Positions 1 to 12,200 are shown, counted from the first letter of the stretch. The stretch: DNA of 64,000 bases from Apoda limacodes (GCA_946406115.1 OX291543.1:34250815-34314814), one strand, 5' to 3'. The notes: generated by a model from the sequence alone, not told the origin. Program-made: numbers and translations.

Positions 1-528
1 TTTTTATATTTTTTATATCGGTATCATAATGGGTTTTAAAGATACAAATAAATGTGACAAAACGCAAAGTCTGAGGGACCGCGCACTTTGGTACAACAAC
101 CGATCAACTCGCGGTTTAACAATACGAATACTTTAACACTAGAAAGGCCGCCGTCCCATTTCCGTGCCACCGGAAAATCTACTACCGTCTCTAACTTTTT
201 TTTTATTTAGATCCGTAAAACTTTCTGACTTTTTTGTCTTTTTTTATTTAATTTTTATTATGAATGAAAATAAATAAATAAACGTGTTTGTGTTTTAAGT
301 ATCTTACAAACAGTTGTAATCACAACTTTAATGGCTAATACTTTGAACGTTGCAACAAACACAATAGGACAAATTTGTCAAGGCGGCTTTCTGCGGTCGC
401 AATCTTCGGCGCTTATAGTGTTAATCACGATCGATAGTTTCTACGCGATTAGGTTTTTTGGCTTACTTAAAAAAATACTTTTTATCATCAAAATTTCACT
501 TGTGTTGGTTCAAGATTTTTTAATTTTT
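1..528. other. AT-rich non-coding stretch
   Basis: No supported gene. The open frame at 331-684 has low-complexity composition and no recognisable domain, and its right part runs into the dispersed repeat that begins near 529. Confidence 0.5.
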
Positions 529-892
529 GGGGTTCCGTATCTCAATGGAAAAAAAGGAACCCTTATAGGATCACTCTGTTGTGCGTCTGATTGTCTGTCA
601 AGACCGTATTACTTAAAAACGCGTGAAGGTATCAAGTTGAAATATTTATCAAATATTAAAGTGTACGGGCACTTAATTTTGTAAAAAATCAACCTTCTTA
701 GTCAATGTAAGAAAATATGCCCAAAATACGGTCATTTTTATCGCATATTGTGACATAAATAAATCAAAACCTATGGGGTACTCCCCGTTGGTCTAGGAGA
801 CTTGATCTTATATTGGAAGTGCTATCTACATATAATAAGTTTGTACGGAACCCTCGGTGCGCGAGCCATACCAGCACTTGGCCGTTTTTTTT
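529..892. repeat. Dispersed repeat, GGGTTCCGTA / GTGCGAGTCGGAC family
   Basis: The left end carries GGGGTTCCGTAT and the right end TACGGAACCCTCGGTGCGCG followed by CACTTGGCCGTTTTT, so the two ends are inverted relative to each other. The right half (about 740-892) reappears inverted at about 25361-25520. Related ends occur at 12530, 19896, 51150, 55750 and 57078. I recognise these termini as a very common non-autonomous lepidopteran repeat; its class (MITE or Helitron-like) is not settled here. Confidence 0.7.
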
Positions 893-1800
893 TCTTGCAC
901 GATCTTTGTATGCATAGACAGAGACAAACGAATAAATTGAACAGAAATTTACACAAAAATACGATACGAGTCAATAAAAGACCTAAGTTAATAACGAAAC
1001 AATACATATTCTTAATCGTATAAATGAAAGAAAATATATTTAAAAAAAAGTCAAGTAAACACAATACTGAAACATAACCACAGCCAATATTACTCTCAGT
1101 TTTACCTCACATATTTAAGTAACAAGTTAAATAATCTTACAAATAAATTAAAATGAATACATAAGTTTCGTTAAATTAAAATTTATTGTACCCATATTAA
1201 AATTAATTCTAAATAGTTATTTTATCACACATTGCAGTAATTAATTTAAACTTCTTACAATAAAATTATACTTAAAAAAATAAGTTAACTTAACTTAAAG
1301 TCAATAAATACATTTAATTAAAAAGACAAAAAGACAAAAGCGTAACCACATACTTTGCTGTCCGTACCTAAGAGTACCACAATTATATTAATTTAACATT
1401 TAAAATACTTTATATCAGACCTTATTCACAAATCATTACAGATTACGGAAAACATTAAAATAATTATTGAAATGTTTGCAAAAAAAGAAGACTATTCTTA
1501 AATCGCATTCAAAAACGTCTCTAAAGAATAAAACAATTACTAAAATTATAAATATCCAGTAAAATCCTTAAATTAACGACTTTCAGCCATTAGGTTCATG
1601 TTTCAGTCAGAAAATTACCTATATGTTTCTTAACATTGAAGTTTTAAGATTCTTATCACAATTAATTAATTTATAAATAATGTACTTAAGTAATTCGAAG
1701 TTTGATAGCTGTTTTCGCCAATTAAATATTGCACCTTACTGTGTGCACAACCACATTTTGCAGAACAACGTAAATGTTGTTCGGACGATAGCACTAATAG
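893..1800. other. AT-rich flank, probably holding the 3' UTR of the Kazal gene
   Basis: No coding signal on either strand. On the minus strand this is downstream of the Kazal stop codon. I found no AATAAA or ATTAAA on the minus strand between 1400 and 1800, so the poly(A) site is not placed. Confidence 0.5.
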
Positions 1801-2119
1801 CTAAGCACATTTCCCATAAAACTTGAACCTTAGTTGCTTCTCCTCTCGGAAGTCCTTCATTTTGCGGTCCTGCTTCCGCTTACACATAAATTGGCAGATA
1901 CTCTTGTAAGTCTTTCCATCTGAACCGCAGATAGGGAGATGCAGGGTCTTCGCGGGGCAGTCGCAAGCATCGGACTTGGAATCCGCAGCCTGACACATCA
2001 ACAACGCAGAACTCACCACCACCAGAAGCAAAACTACCGACAAGGAAAATTAAGTTTATAAACTCTTAGTAGCTAAAGAGAAGAGTTTTCTGACTAACCA
2101 ACAACACGGCTACCATCAT
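1801..2119 (-). CDS. Small secreted Kazal-type serine protease inhibitor, two exons
   Basis: Proposed model: exon 1 at 2095-2119, intron 2034-2094 (61 nt), exon 2 at 1801-2033, giving 85 residues. Exon 2 alone has no usable ATG; its frame is closed upstream by TAA just beyond 2043. The minus-strand ATGATG at 2114-2119 with a donor GT at 2093-2094 and an acceptor AG at 2034-2035 restores a phase-1 join and completes a hydrophobic signal peptide (MMVAVLLV... ending MCQA, likely cut before ADSKSD). The mature part is one Kazal domain: six cysteines in the order CDC, PIC, SIC, FMC, GKC, with the signature CGSDGKTYKSIC. Kazal proteins are secreted tight-binding inhibitors of serine proteases, in insects often in haemolymph, silk or gut. 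The reactive P1 residue should lie just after the second cysteine, within PAK, but the C2-C3 loop length makes the exact residue uncertain. The donor (A/GTCAGA) is weak, so the intron edge is an inference; the domain is clear. Confidence 0.85.
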
Positions 2120-2239
2120 TTGTAATTGGATTGTAATTAAAAATTTAAAAAGACTTATTAATACGCGCCGGGTTCAAACGCTCGCTCTTGAGGACGCCAA
2201 GCAGACGCCGAATCAAGCTGCCGCTTATAACTAAGCTGG

Positions 2240-2246
2240 CTTTATA
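2240..2246 (-). promoter_or_regulatory. Candidate TATA box of the Kazal gene
   Basis: TATAAAG on the minus strand about 120 nt upstream of the proposed ATG, leaving a 5' UTR of roughly 90-100 nt if transcription starts 25-30 nt downstream. A second TTATAAG lies at 2225-2231. Placement by position and motif only. Confidence 0.35.
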
Positions 2247-4381
2247 CGGAATCAAATAAATGTATGTAAGTGCAAATATATTTTTTATTCAATTACAACA
2301 AATTGTCTAAGTACTTTAAAACGTTTATTGCTTTGCTCCAGAATTCACGGCATCTATCGTCACATAACTATTCATGTTACATTATAGTTTGAGCCACAGT
2401 CTAGTAGAGCCGTTGCGTTGTGGGTGCGGTGAGGATGCGGTGTTGGTGCGGCGTGGTCATAGACCGCGCTTACAAACGAATGGACAGACATTTAACTGTA
2501 GATACTATTGGATTTATAGGTGTGAAGCCCCTATTTTCGTATCCTCCTTCGCCACTATCTTCTTATTCCTCCATTCCGTTCCTGTATTTCCCAATCCCCC
2601 CCCCCCCTCCCTCACACTCAGTTTACACCGAAAAAATCGACTGCTCCTAAACTACGAGTATGTGAAATCCACAAATTAGTTAAAACTGCTCCGGCGTCTC
2701 GCACATTGTAGTTCTACTAATTCAGAAACCTCCCGGTCGTGTAAACAAAATAACTCACCTAAAAGCTTCTTCGTAATCGGATTCGTAACGGTAATATTTC
2801 TGAACCATTTTGTTAAGAAATATTCCCATGCAAACTTCCAACCCCGTTGAACCCAATTAAAAACGAATGTAAACTAACCTACCTATGTATTTAGGAGCAA
2901 CACATTGTACTTACTTTTACAATGATTCATTTCTAGGTTATCTTTTCCTCTTTGTTATTATTTGTAATGAATGACAAATTCACAATTCACAAATAAAATT
3001 GGGAGAGCTGATTTAGATTGTAACTTCGATGAGCACAGACTGAGTCCAAAACCTCCGTCATTGCCCTAGTCGCTTTCTTATATAGCGATTAAATTAGGGA
3101 TCCATAATCAATAACATAAAAGATCTAGTGAGAAGACCCGAGACACAATACAATATAAAAATTATTTGTATTGTGAATAAACGCAATTAGTGTATTTTAT
3201 CAAAAAAACATTGAATAAGTAAATAAAACTAAATAGGGTTATTCAGTTTAAATATTAGATCGGTACCTATTGAGTTGATATTAACTAAATTTACTATCAA
3301 GTTAAATTTATCATACAAATATAACATCACAAAAATTATAAAATACCTTTAGCAAAAAGTAGATATATGTATAATCTTCTATTTCTATGATGTAAACAGT
3401 GGTAAGTATAATTTTTTTTTCAAAGTTTATCCAATTATGTATTTTGAAAATTGACAAAACCCTGCTGCTTAACTCCAACTCGAACTTGACAAAGAAATTT
3501 AATGGTATTGTTTACAAATATACCAACATTTGTACCAAAAATATTGTTCTCATTAATACATATAGATATCAATTAATTTACCGCAAAAAAACACAAACAA
3601 GGTCATTGACGTCTCCAATGTGGTGTCAAACATAGGAAAAAACTAAATGACGTCACCTGTGTGTGTGACCGATCTTGTTTTTATATGATACATATTTAAA
3701 AGAATTTGAGCTAAAACCTATAAAAATATAAATAGCATAGGAAAGTTTCCTATGAATGATTTAAGTTAAACAAAATGGAAGATGTTCGCGGCACGGCGGG
3801 GCTACCACCAAAATTTATTTGTCTTAAAAACTTTCTAATAGAGAGCATAACATGTCAATATGTTAATATTATAACGACAAAAATAAAATTTGCGCACTTC
3901 TGCGGCTACTGCGTTGTTCTTATAGCTATTTTAAATTAAGACAACGCAAAATAAACAGTAAACAATCGGACGTAAAAGTAAATAAACATTTTAGGTAATG
4001 GATCAGATAAACAGTGTGCCTTGTGTTATTTTCTGCGTGTATGTAACTCTACTACCGCGTTCGCGTATTCATTAAAAGTCCAATGGGAAAAAACTGTCTC
4101 AAAACGCATCCGCTAGAGGCGCTTCTTCATTTCCATACATGTATTTCGTTGACGCGAACGCGATAGTAGCGTTACAAACTCACACTATGCACACAGGTCA
4201 GTTTACGTTTTGACTTTGACACTTATTTATTTTTTTGCTACAATAGCTATTGATATTTTTTTTTTGTTAAAAGGACATATTTAATTGAATCTATTTACAT
4301 AAACACCTATCAAGATTTTCAATTACAATGAGGTTGTCTAAACGTCGCTTTATTCAAGTCAAACTGCATAGAACTGCTGGT
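2247..4381. other. Non-coding stretch
   Basis: No gene supported. It contains a 12-C run at 2596-2607 and a short near-perfect palindrome at 3736-3754 (CATAGGAAA, one base, TTTCCTATG). The open frames at 2374-2679 and 3399-3635 are low complexity without domain features. Confidence 0.5.
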
Positions 4382-4463
4382 GCTGCATGTGTGCTGCATG
4401 TGTGCTGCATGTGTGCTGCATGTGTGCTGCATGTGTGCTGTATGTGTGCTGCATGTGTGCTGA
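4382..4463 (+). repeat. 11-bp minisatellite, about 7.5 copies
   Basis: Unit GCTGCATGTGT repeated seven times (4382-4458) with one C-to-T variant in the sixth copy, then a partial unit. The Cys-rich peptide it would encode (AACVLHVCCMC) is a product of the repeat, not evidence of a gene. Confidence 0.95.
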
Positions 4464-5240
4464 TCCTTTTTAATGAATATCACAGTAGGCCAACTCAAAC
4501 AAGCACTTCCTTATGTTAACTTATGTAGTTATGTGTCTTATGTAAACCACCATAAAAAAATGTTATTAAATTGAAACAAACACATTGACCTGAGAGATAA
4601 AAAATCTTTTTTTCCACACCCTGTTGTGTGGGATATCGTTGTCTCCAAAAATATATAAATATTTTTAAGCTTCTTTTTTTCTCAGAAAAATAAATGATGA
4701 AAAAGTATTTTTTTAATTTGAGTTTTATAAACAGTTTTATCAGATATCCGCAAGAATTTTCATTTCACGAAACCTAACACTAACTTTAGGTGATTTTGTG
4801 TTTTTTGATTGTACACGTGGTGCGTTATAAAAAGTTACTTAGAAGTATAAATACAAGCAGGTAAAATATATTTACCTAACTTAAACTACGTTGAGGAAAT
4901 ATCAGTAGATTAATTAAATATTAACAGGTAATACCTTTGCAGGCAATGCAACCTTCTAAGTAGCGAAGGTCATTGTTTGCATACCATCTAAGAATCACGT
5001 TGACTAACTATGCATTGCAGTTTTGCCCGCAGATAAACTTATCCCCTAGCAACATTGTATGTTCGCAGCGGACCACAAGATCTTAGTATATAAGTACTAA
5101 TATTAAGATTGAGAGCAATTTTGTAGATTTGTTTATATGTAGGGTAATCTCCGCAACAACTGGACCGATTCGAAATACCCTATTTTTACCGCCATGCACT
5201 GGACTATAATTCCAATGCCGTGAAATCCATATTAAATATC
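4464..5240. other. AT-rich non-coding stretch
   Basis: No gene or clear repeat seen before the dispersed repeat that starts near 5241. Confidence 0.5.
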
Positions 5241-5490
5241 ATAAATGCGAAAGTAACTCTGCGTCTGCCTACCTGTCTCTTACCTCTTCACGCTTAAACC
5301 ACTGTACTAATTAAGATGAAATTTGGCATGGAGATAATTTGATTCCCGGGAAAGGACATAGGCTACTTAAAAATGTCAAGTGTGAGTCTATTTTCTTTTT
5401 TTATAATTGAAGAGTTGCATATGAAATCCGACGCCGATAACCGAATTTAGGGCGGGTAGAACCGCGGGAAAAGCTATTCATATATATACG
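5241..5490 (+). repeat. Dispersed repeat (GCGAAAGTAACTCTG family)
   Basis: Carries landmarks common in moths and butterflies: ATAAATGCGAAAGTAACTCT, GATGAAATTTGGCATGGAGA, GGAAAGGACATAGGCTAC, and GCGGGTAGAACCGCGGGAAA. Related copies occur at about 8890-9000, 19110-19560, 59920-60080 and, inverted, 60250-60650. Non-coding; class not assigned. Confidence 0.65.
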
Positions 5491-5639
5491 ATAAAATCCG
5501 AACGCATTAGGCAAACATACCAAAGAATACCATACGTTCAAAATATATCGTATAGTAGCCGAGCGCTACTTGATTGAAAAAATGATGTCAGTGAAATGTT
5601 ACAGGTAAATCAGACTAAAATTTATATTATCATATCATA

Positions 5640-6420
5640 TCAGCTCATATTGGTCCACTGCTGGATATAAGCTTCCCCTATGGCGCGCCATTTTTCCGCT
5701 CCTCTGCCTTCCGCATCCAGCCACCACCAGCCACTCTTTTTAAGTCGTTAGTCCACCGGGCTGAAGGGCGTCCCAGGCTTCGCCTTCCCATACTTGGTCT
5801 CCACTCTAGGACACGTCTGCTCCATCGGCCATCGGTCCTCCGACAGCTATGTCAGCAACTTTAGTTCTCTTCTGGATGTCCTCATTTTGGATTCAATCCT
5901 TCAGAGACACTCCCAGCAAAGCTTGCTCCATTGCGCACTGTGCGACATTAAACTTGTGGATCAGCCCAGCTGTAAGTTTCCAAGTTTCGGCGGCATAAGT
6001 CGTGACAGGTAGGATGCACTGTTCAAGACGCTTTAGACATTCCGGTATAGGCGACGTAAAGAATTGACAAAGTTTGCCAAATATTTGCCAAATGGATCCT
6101 CCTATCGGCTTCCTTCTCAAAATTGTTCTGGCCCAGTTGGATTTTCTGTCCAAAGTACACATAATCCTGACCCACCAATCCACCTTAATATATCACCAGT
6201 CTACCATCAGTCAGTACAACATCGCTGCAGAGAATCTAGCACTGCCCAGGTTTCGATGGAGTCAAAGGCTTTCTCGTAGTCCACAAACGCCATACACAGC
6301 GGCGGATTATTCTCTTGAGTTTTTTTGTATAATCTGCCTTTCAATATGAATGTGATGTATGGTACTGTAGCCTATCCGGAACCCAGCCTGTTCTGGTGGC
6401 TGAAACTCGTATAAAACGTA
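5640..6420 (-). pseudogene. 3' fragment of an RTE-type LINE, decayed
   Basis: On the minus strand the open part 5893-6183 reads as the C-terminal part of a lepidopteran RTE reverse transcriptase (LPVTTYAAETWKLTAGLIHK, then MEQALLGVSL). Further right, around 6240-6300, the minus strand encodes FVDYEKAFDSIET, RT motif A. The left end (about 5640-5730) matches the terminal part of the same protein family (a degraded WMRKAEER segment) and its 3' end. The frame is split by stops and indels, and the region between motif A and the C-terminus is heavily shortened. Non-functional. The 3' end of a similar element is at about 55905-56097. Confidence 0.8.
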
Positions 6421-7129
6421 TTAAATTTTATTGTTAAAGCCCGAGTTCCAGGAGTTTATACCTTTTTTCGAAACCTTTTTTTTATTTCAAAAATCTTTAT
6501 TAGTTTTTGAGATATTTGCCAATATGCAAGAAGATAATTGCAATATTTTGCACAGCTCTGTACAAATGTTGTAAGAGTACCGTGCTGGTGACGTCACAAA
6601 CCTTGTGCGGTGTAGTATGGAGCGTTTTTCACTTAGTTCGAGAAGATAGTTAGCACATACATTTAAGTGTTAAAACCTTAAAGGTAAGTTATCTGAGGTT
6701 AATGGAATAACTATGCACAAAAATGGAAGCGTAGAATTATCATTCTACGGAACCCTGACTTAGCTGAAAGACAATTTCTATGCCATAAACGATCTATTAC
6801 CTATTATGTGATTGATATTCCACTTATGAGCGGGTAGGTGGTGCAACAAAGTATAGTAAGTGGTGCAACAAAGTAAAGCATAATAGTAACAGAAAATAAT
6901 TGCATTATAATCAACTACTTTATTTTTTGGTTACAATCGATTCGCAACCTTCATAAATAAATTTATTTTTACAAAAAGTTAATAGATTTTTAATGGCTAC
7001 AAAACCAAACGATTTAAATTTAAATACGTACGTACATTATTCGGTAGCCACAATCAACACCTTTTTTTTAGTCAAGCGTGGTACTAACACCTGGTATCGC
7101 AAGCATTAAAACTTTTTTATATTATTCTT
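6421..7129. other. Non-coding stretch
   Basis: AT-rich; no gene seen. Contains a small local duplication GTGGTGCAACAAAGTA at about 6838-6875. Confidence 0.45.
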
Positions 7130-7385
7130 ATCAGCCTCATACGCCCCCACTATTTGGGCACGACCTACACTCACCGAGGGTGAGTTGGGCCATAGTATAC
7201 GCGCGGGCCGAGTGCGGATTGTGGACTTCACAAATATGTCTTTTTTTTAAGTATGCAGGTGTCCTCACGATGTTTCTCTTCACCATTAAGCCAGTGGTGT
7301 GAATTTTCAATGTACTTGAGAAATTAAGAAAAAGACTAATTGGTACAAGCCGGGTTCGGAACCTACCACCTACTCATATTATAGT
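7130..7385. repeat. Dispersed retroposon-like repeat
   Basis: Contains ATGCAGGTGTCCTCACGATG, TTCTCTTCACCATTAAGCCA and AAGCCGGGTTCGGAACCTAC, landmarks of a common lepidopteran repeat that normally carries a TTCGAACCC-like box. Ends not defined; class uncertain. Confidence 0.5.
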
Positions 7386-7954
7386 ATACCTACCTACTAA
7401 CTATTGTGTTTGACAGTTGATTTATTTATCTAACAGCCTGCTAGTGTTGATAGATAAAAGTAGTTATTTTCCAGCAAAAAATTTATGTCCCAACCTAATG
7501 TGATATTATTTACCAGATATTCAATATTTTTAACGAATGCATGCAAAACTATTTATTCGAGTACATGCACAAATACTTATATTTATATCAAATTATTAAA
7601 TTCATATTTTTATTATTTATTTTGAAACAAATACTTTAATTCAGAAGCAGAGAAAAGTAAATCTTCCTTCCTCTCCCGGACCTATTTCTACAAAACTAGG
7701 ATACTTTCAGAGCTAGGTACGCGTATTGTATCCCGCACGCTGGTGCGTTCCATATGCGTGACGCCTGGATGGAACCTTTTCATACATTTGTTTGATCATT
7801 TCATTTCGATGCGTAAGGGACGCACCCGTGAACGCATATATCTGACAACACCCAGGCCCATCATCATATTTCAGAACTGGAAACGCTCAATCATACTAAC
7901 GCACGCAATCAAACATAAACTTTGTTCAATGAATCCAGCAATGTCAGAATTATG
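7386..7954. other. AT-rich non-coding stretch
   Basis: No gene or clear repeat recognised. Confidence 0.45.
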
Positions 7955-8345
7955 ACTTTTCTTTCCATTCGAATATCATCAGTAATTTTTATGAGTGCAG
8001 TAACCATACTATGACCGGGACGGAAACCGGATTGGAGATTGAAGAGGGTTCAACAGGTTATATTTACAAAGCAAACATAATGATTGTTGTTGGACGAGGC
8101 TGTTTAGGACGTTTGACATGAAGGGAAGTGTAGAAATATGACAGAAATCAAAGTACGTCGAAGGATTGTTGATTTTTTCCACTAAAGGAATGATTAGTAC
8201 ATCCTTCCAGGAATTAGGAAATGTACCAGTTAATACAGAGTAATCCAGGATGTGTGAGATAACAGGAATGATGGTATCAAGAATAGGGCTGATCATATTA
8301 CGGCTAATACAGTCACCTCCAACGGTGTTAGAAGAAATTGCGACA
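7955..8345 (-). pseudogene. LINE reverse transcriptase fragment (jockey/CR1-like)
   Basis: Minus-strand frame 8009-8296 carries the region just before RT motif A: TGTFPNSWKDVLIIPLVEK followed by a degraded equivalent of the usual FRPIS-LP--SKVLE block. The frame continues on both sides with stops. Only about 100 residues of RT remain; no endonuclease and no YADD box. Non-functional. Confidence 0.75.
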
Positions 8346-8454
8346 ATATTCTACTTAATCGGACAATCAGTAAATCGACTATGAATAAATGGAGAGAAGT
8401 CAAAAGTTTATGTAAGAGAAACAGAGTTTAAATTTCCGTTTTCTTGTTGCTATT

Positions 8455-8806
8455 CAAATCAAATGAAACAATATTTATTCAAATAGGTTACTAAGAACAC
8501 TTTTGAATCGTCAATACAATGTAAACCATGTTAATTTCTGCCAAAAAGAGCTGGCAAGAAGTTCCATTCAAAGTAATAATACAATACTTTGATAATTAGC
8601 TATAGAGTATACTATATATACCGAAACACTTATTAGGCTAAAAATAAGTTAGTAAGCTACTAAAAACAAAGTCAAACATGATAATTATTATTTTTTGTTT
8701 TTATGAAGCATAGGGGGCGCAACATGTGAAGCGTCAAATATCGTCAGTCGAGTGAAGAAATTCAGAGAGGTAAGAGTATTCCGATATTTAATAGTACTTG
8801 TGGCAT
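8455..8806 (-). repeat. Retroposon 3'-end repeat, copy 1
   Basis: About 80-90 percent similar by eye to 22203-22510. Read on the minus strand it ends TTGACGATTCAAAAGTGTTC ... ATTTGAATAAATATT, typical of lepidopteran LINE or SINE 3' ends. The other end finishes GATATTTAATAGTAC in both copies, so both look like the same unit. No ORF. Confidence 0.7.
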
Positions 8807-8884
8807 TAGCGCCATCATAATTTTATTTTTGCTCAATCATATGTTCATAAATATACTAAAAACTATCCATACTATCCATGAATA

Positions 8885-9000
8885 TAATATAATAATAAAT
8901 ATTGTAAATGCGAAAGTAAATCTGTCTGTCGCCTCTTCACGCTGAAACCGCTGTACCGATCAAGACGAAATTTGGCATGCAGATATTTTGAGTCCAACCA
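8885..9000 (+). repeat. Short copy of the GCGAAAGTAA dispersed repeat
   Basis: AAATGCGAAAGTAAATCTGT, CCTCTTCACGCTGAAACCGC and GACGAAATTTGGCATGCAGA match the landmarks of the copy at 5241-5490. Truncated after the GGCATG block. Confidence 0.65.
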
Positions 9001-9756
9001 CAAGTTTACGTTTTACATCACACGGCGAACACACGTACTCTGAACTTAAAACTGATTTATTGTTGCTTTTGAAGGTCAAGAGAAGGAGAAGATTGGAAGG
9101 TCGAAAGCATTTACTAAATTATCAAATTTCTTACAATAATATTACTAAATAAATATATAAATACATACACAAGCACACACATAAATATACATATATGTAT
9201 AAACTTACATAGGTACAAGTATAATACTATAATAATTATAGCAGCGGGTACAATCCACCATCGACCATATTCAAGTTTGCAGTACAGTGATAAGTTTATG
9301 TTATTAAATATTTTTATTTAAGTAGAGATCTGAATTAACAGCACATTTGAATATAATAATATGATAAATATAGTATTAATAACCTGTTGCAATTCACCAT
9401 TGGCCGCTCAGCGCCAGAGAGGCTCCAAATGCGAGATGGCGCATCACACAAACGTGCACACATACCCAGCATACACATACTCACAGACGTTGTATATCAT
9501 GAAGTAGCTCAGCTCCCACACGACAGTTCGGCTACAAATGCACACCATTTAACGTACTGTTACTTCAGAAACAAGCCTAAGGCAGGAAGAAGTGCCAAGA
9601 AACTTCCCGGGTGTACACTTGTTACCATCAATCACGCAGAAACCTGCCACCAAATACACAAAATCTATGCAAATATGTGTAAAAACACATACATGTACAC
9701 GTCTATGCGCCACACCCACCCCCATCTAGAACCCCCCCAACACTAAGCAGCCAACG
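9001..9756. other. Non-coding stretch
   Basis: AT-rich to about 9380, then a more balanced block with an open frame at 9387-9746 (119 codons). That frame has no domain or biased codon use and looks like antisense of repeat DNA; I do not call it a gene. Confidence 0.45.
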
Positions 9757-11165
9757 GTGGACGACTATCCATGGTGCATCCATAGATGTATGTCCAGTAT
9801 TGGGCCCATGCCTTTAATTCCGGAAATTATTATCTTTATTGAATTCTTCCACAGTATAGTATCCCTTGTTAATAAAAACCTTTTTAATACAAGTTTCAAA
9901 AGTATGTACAGTAGGTTAACAATATTCTCAGGAATTGTATTAAAAATGCAAATGCTCTGTATTATAAAAGAGCCACGCACCTTCTGAAGGCGACATTTTG
10001 GAATCGCAAGTTTATTTTTATTTCTTTTTTAAGAAAGAAACTTAAGATTTTACGTACATACAGTAAGCACGCGTAAATATACTGAGAAGCTACAGTAAGT
10101 ATATTAATTTTTTCAAAGAGGTCACGAAGAGAATATCGACGTGATAAGTTATACACTGATCTTGTTGCTCTTTTTTGAAGTTTAAAAATAGTTTCTATAT
10201 CAGCCGCCCTTCACCACAATGTCCACAATAAAATACCATATGACAAAAGGGAATGAAAATAACTGAAGTATACTAACCGAGCCGTTTCTATATTAGTCAA
10301 TTGAGCAGCTTTTCTGACAGCATAAGCGACGGAGCTAAGTTTTCGAGCTAAGAGAAAATGCGAGTGACATTACAATTTAGTATCTAAAGTGATGCCCAAG
10401 AAGACTGTTAACTCAAGTAGTTTGAGTGCTTCACCGTTTATGAATAATTGTGTCTTTGACATTTAGTAAAGAAAACATTAAACATTTTGTTTTCTGTGCA
10501 TTCAGTAAAAGATTATTTGATGTGAACCCACTAAGACTTGCGAAAAAGTATGATTTATATCGTCATATGTATCTTTGTTTCTATCAACATTAAATATCAA
10601 AGATGATTCTTCGGCAAACAATACAATCTTGCACAGGTTTTCTACGTAAAAAGGCAGATCGATTATATACACTAAGAATGAAAAGGGACCTAGTATAGAA
10701 CCCTGGGGTACTCCCATCACAACAGGTGATCCAGAAAATTTTACTCCATTGATTCCAACTTTCTGAGTTCTATCACTTAAAAATGAGATAATAAGTTTAA
10801 GAGCCCTATCTACAATACCATAACGATTGAGTTTTCGAATAAGAGTTTTGTGTTCAACACAATCAAATGCCTTAGACAAGTCACAGAAAATACCAATGGC
10901 ATTCTGCGACCATTCCCATTCGCCAAAAAAATATTTAACTAGATCAACACCCGCGTCGATCGTGGACCTACCTTTCGTTAATCCGAACTGTTGACTATGT
11001 AGCAGTTTATAGACGTTAAAGTGCCTAAGTAGTTGATTGAGCATGATTTTTTTGAAAATCGTCAAAATTGGTCTAAAGTTAGTATTTTACTTTTACTTCC
11101 AGATTTGAACAGTGGTATGATTTTACTATGTTTCATTTAATCTCCCTCGTCTTCACATTTATAAA
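9757..11165 (-). pseudogene. LINE family A (jockey/CR1-like), copy 1, decayed RT and C-terminal region
   Basis: Minus strand, read from about 11165 to 9757. The longest open piece, 10502-11065, holds RT motif A (GIFCDLSKAFDCV), motif B (GVPQGSILGP) and the position of motif C, which reads VLFAEESSL: both catalytic Asp are Glu. Downstream pieces continue the protein: a shared stretch near 9962-10156 (SLRDLFEKINILTV) and a C-terminal tail near 9765-9980 (IQSICIFNTIPENIVNL). These align by eye with the better kept copy at 26998-28788. Several frameshifts and stops; 5' truncated, no endonuclease. Cannot encode an active enzyme. Confidence 0.85.
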
Positions 11166-11189
11166 AAAAATATACATTATACATAAACA

Positions 11190-11935
11190 AAATTATACCA
11201 TAATGTGATTTTTCTCTTGCTTAAAAAACTAGAATCGAATGGAATACATGGACAACAACTGAACTTTTTCAAAGTTACTTAACAGGACGTACGCAGTCTG
11301 TCAGAATTGCATCTACTATAAGTGATCCTGTCCTCATTGATTATGGTGTACCACAGGGGAGTGTCTTAGGACCAACCTTGTTTTTGACTTATAAATGACA
11401 TAATCAATACAAAATAAAAAAAAATAAAAAAATGGTAGAATAGTATTTGCAGATGATGCGGCTATTATATTCAGTGGTAGTAATTGGAGTGAAGTGTTTG
11501 ACGATGCCCAGAAAGGTTTTGAAAAAATTTACCACCAACTAGCTTTTAATCTCTTAACACTAAATACTGACAAAACTAAATATATAACATTTACTATATC
11601 CAATAAAACACAGCCGTGTCCAGAATCGTACTGTTTAAAAGCTCATTCCAGCAATTGTCATTATAACATACGTAAGAACTGTATATGTCCTATTTTAGAA
11701 AGAACTTTAACTACGAAATACCTCGGGATCACGCTCGACTCTCTCCTCACGTTCTCCCCGTACATAAAAACCTTAGCACAAAGACTACGCAAGTTACTGG
11801 CAGTGTTTAGAAACATAAGATACATAGCAGACGGAAATACCCTAAAAATGATGGACGGCCATTTGCAATAGTCCATACATAGTGTAAAGGTTAAAATTGC
11901 GTGGAGCTATTCTGTGAACCTCGCACTCACACATT
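11190..11935 (+). pseudogene. LINE reverse transcriptase fragment, plus strand
   Basis: The fragment begins with a motif B block (VPQGSVLGPTLFL, about 11350-11385). An A-rich expansion at 11400-11432 breaks the frame; motif C follows as IVFADDAAIIFSG (about 11434-11475), continuous with the open frame to 11871 (LNTDKTKYITF, then TTKYLGITLDSLLTF). This is a different LINE from family A. It lacks the N-terminal RT half and endonuclease. Confidence 0.8.
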
Positions 11936-12121
11936 AACATTATCAGAACTGTCAATAATAATAGCCTTAAATTGACAAAATTTAGTTTAGTTTTCTTTAT
12001 ACTAACCAGTTTATTTAAACCGTTCTTATATCTTTTGGTTTCTTAACCTAACAAATTAATTAGGTGTAAACTGTAGTGTCGTTCTACATACGTATTGTTT
12101 ATTTCGCATTAAATGTTAACT
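11936..12121. other. Short AT-rich spacer
   Basis: Nothing recognised. Confidence 0.4.
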
Positions 12122-12200
12122 GCCTGCTGGTGTAGTCAATAGGCGCTGCGACTTAAATCGTCGAGCCTATGGTTCAAATCACGCTATTTCCGTATTGAGT
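12122..12200 (+). repeat. Possible tRNA-derived SINE head
   Basis: GGTGTAGTCAATAGG resembles a pol III A box, and TGGTTCAAATCA, 45-50 nt downstream, resembles a B box (GGTTCRANYCC). There is no acceptor-stem pairing good enough for a tRNA gene. The body after 12200 is AT-rich and not matched elsewhere in the window. Confidence 0.4.

Noticed and set aside
4328..4519. Cys-rich 63-codon ORF
   Set aside because: It is the translation of an 11-bp minisatellite.
9387..9746. 119-codon ORF
   Set aside because: No domain, low-complexity His/Thr-rich tail, AT-rich flanks and no splice or promoter context.
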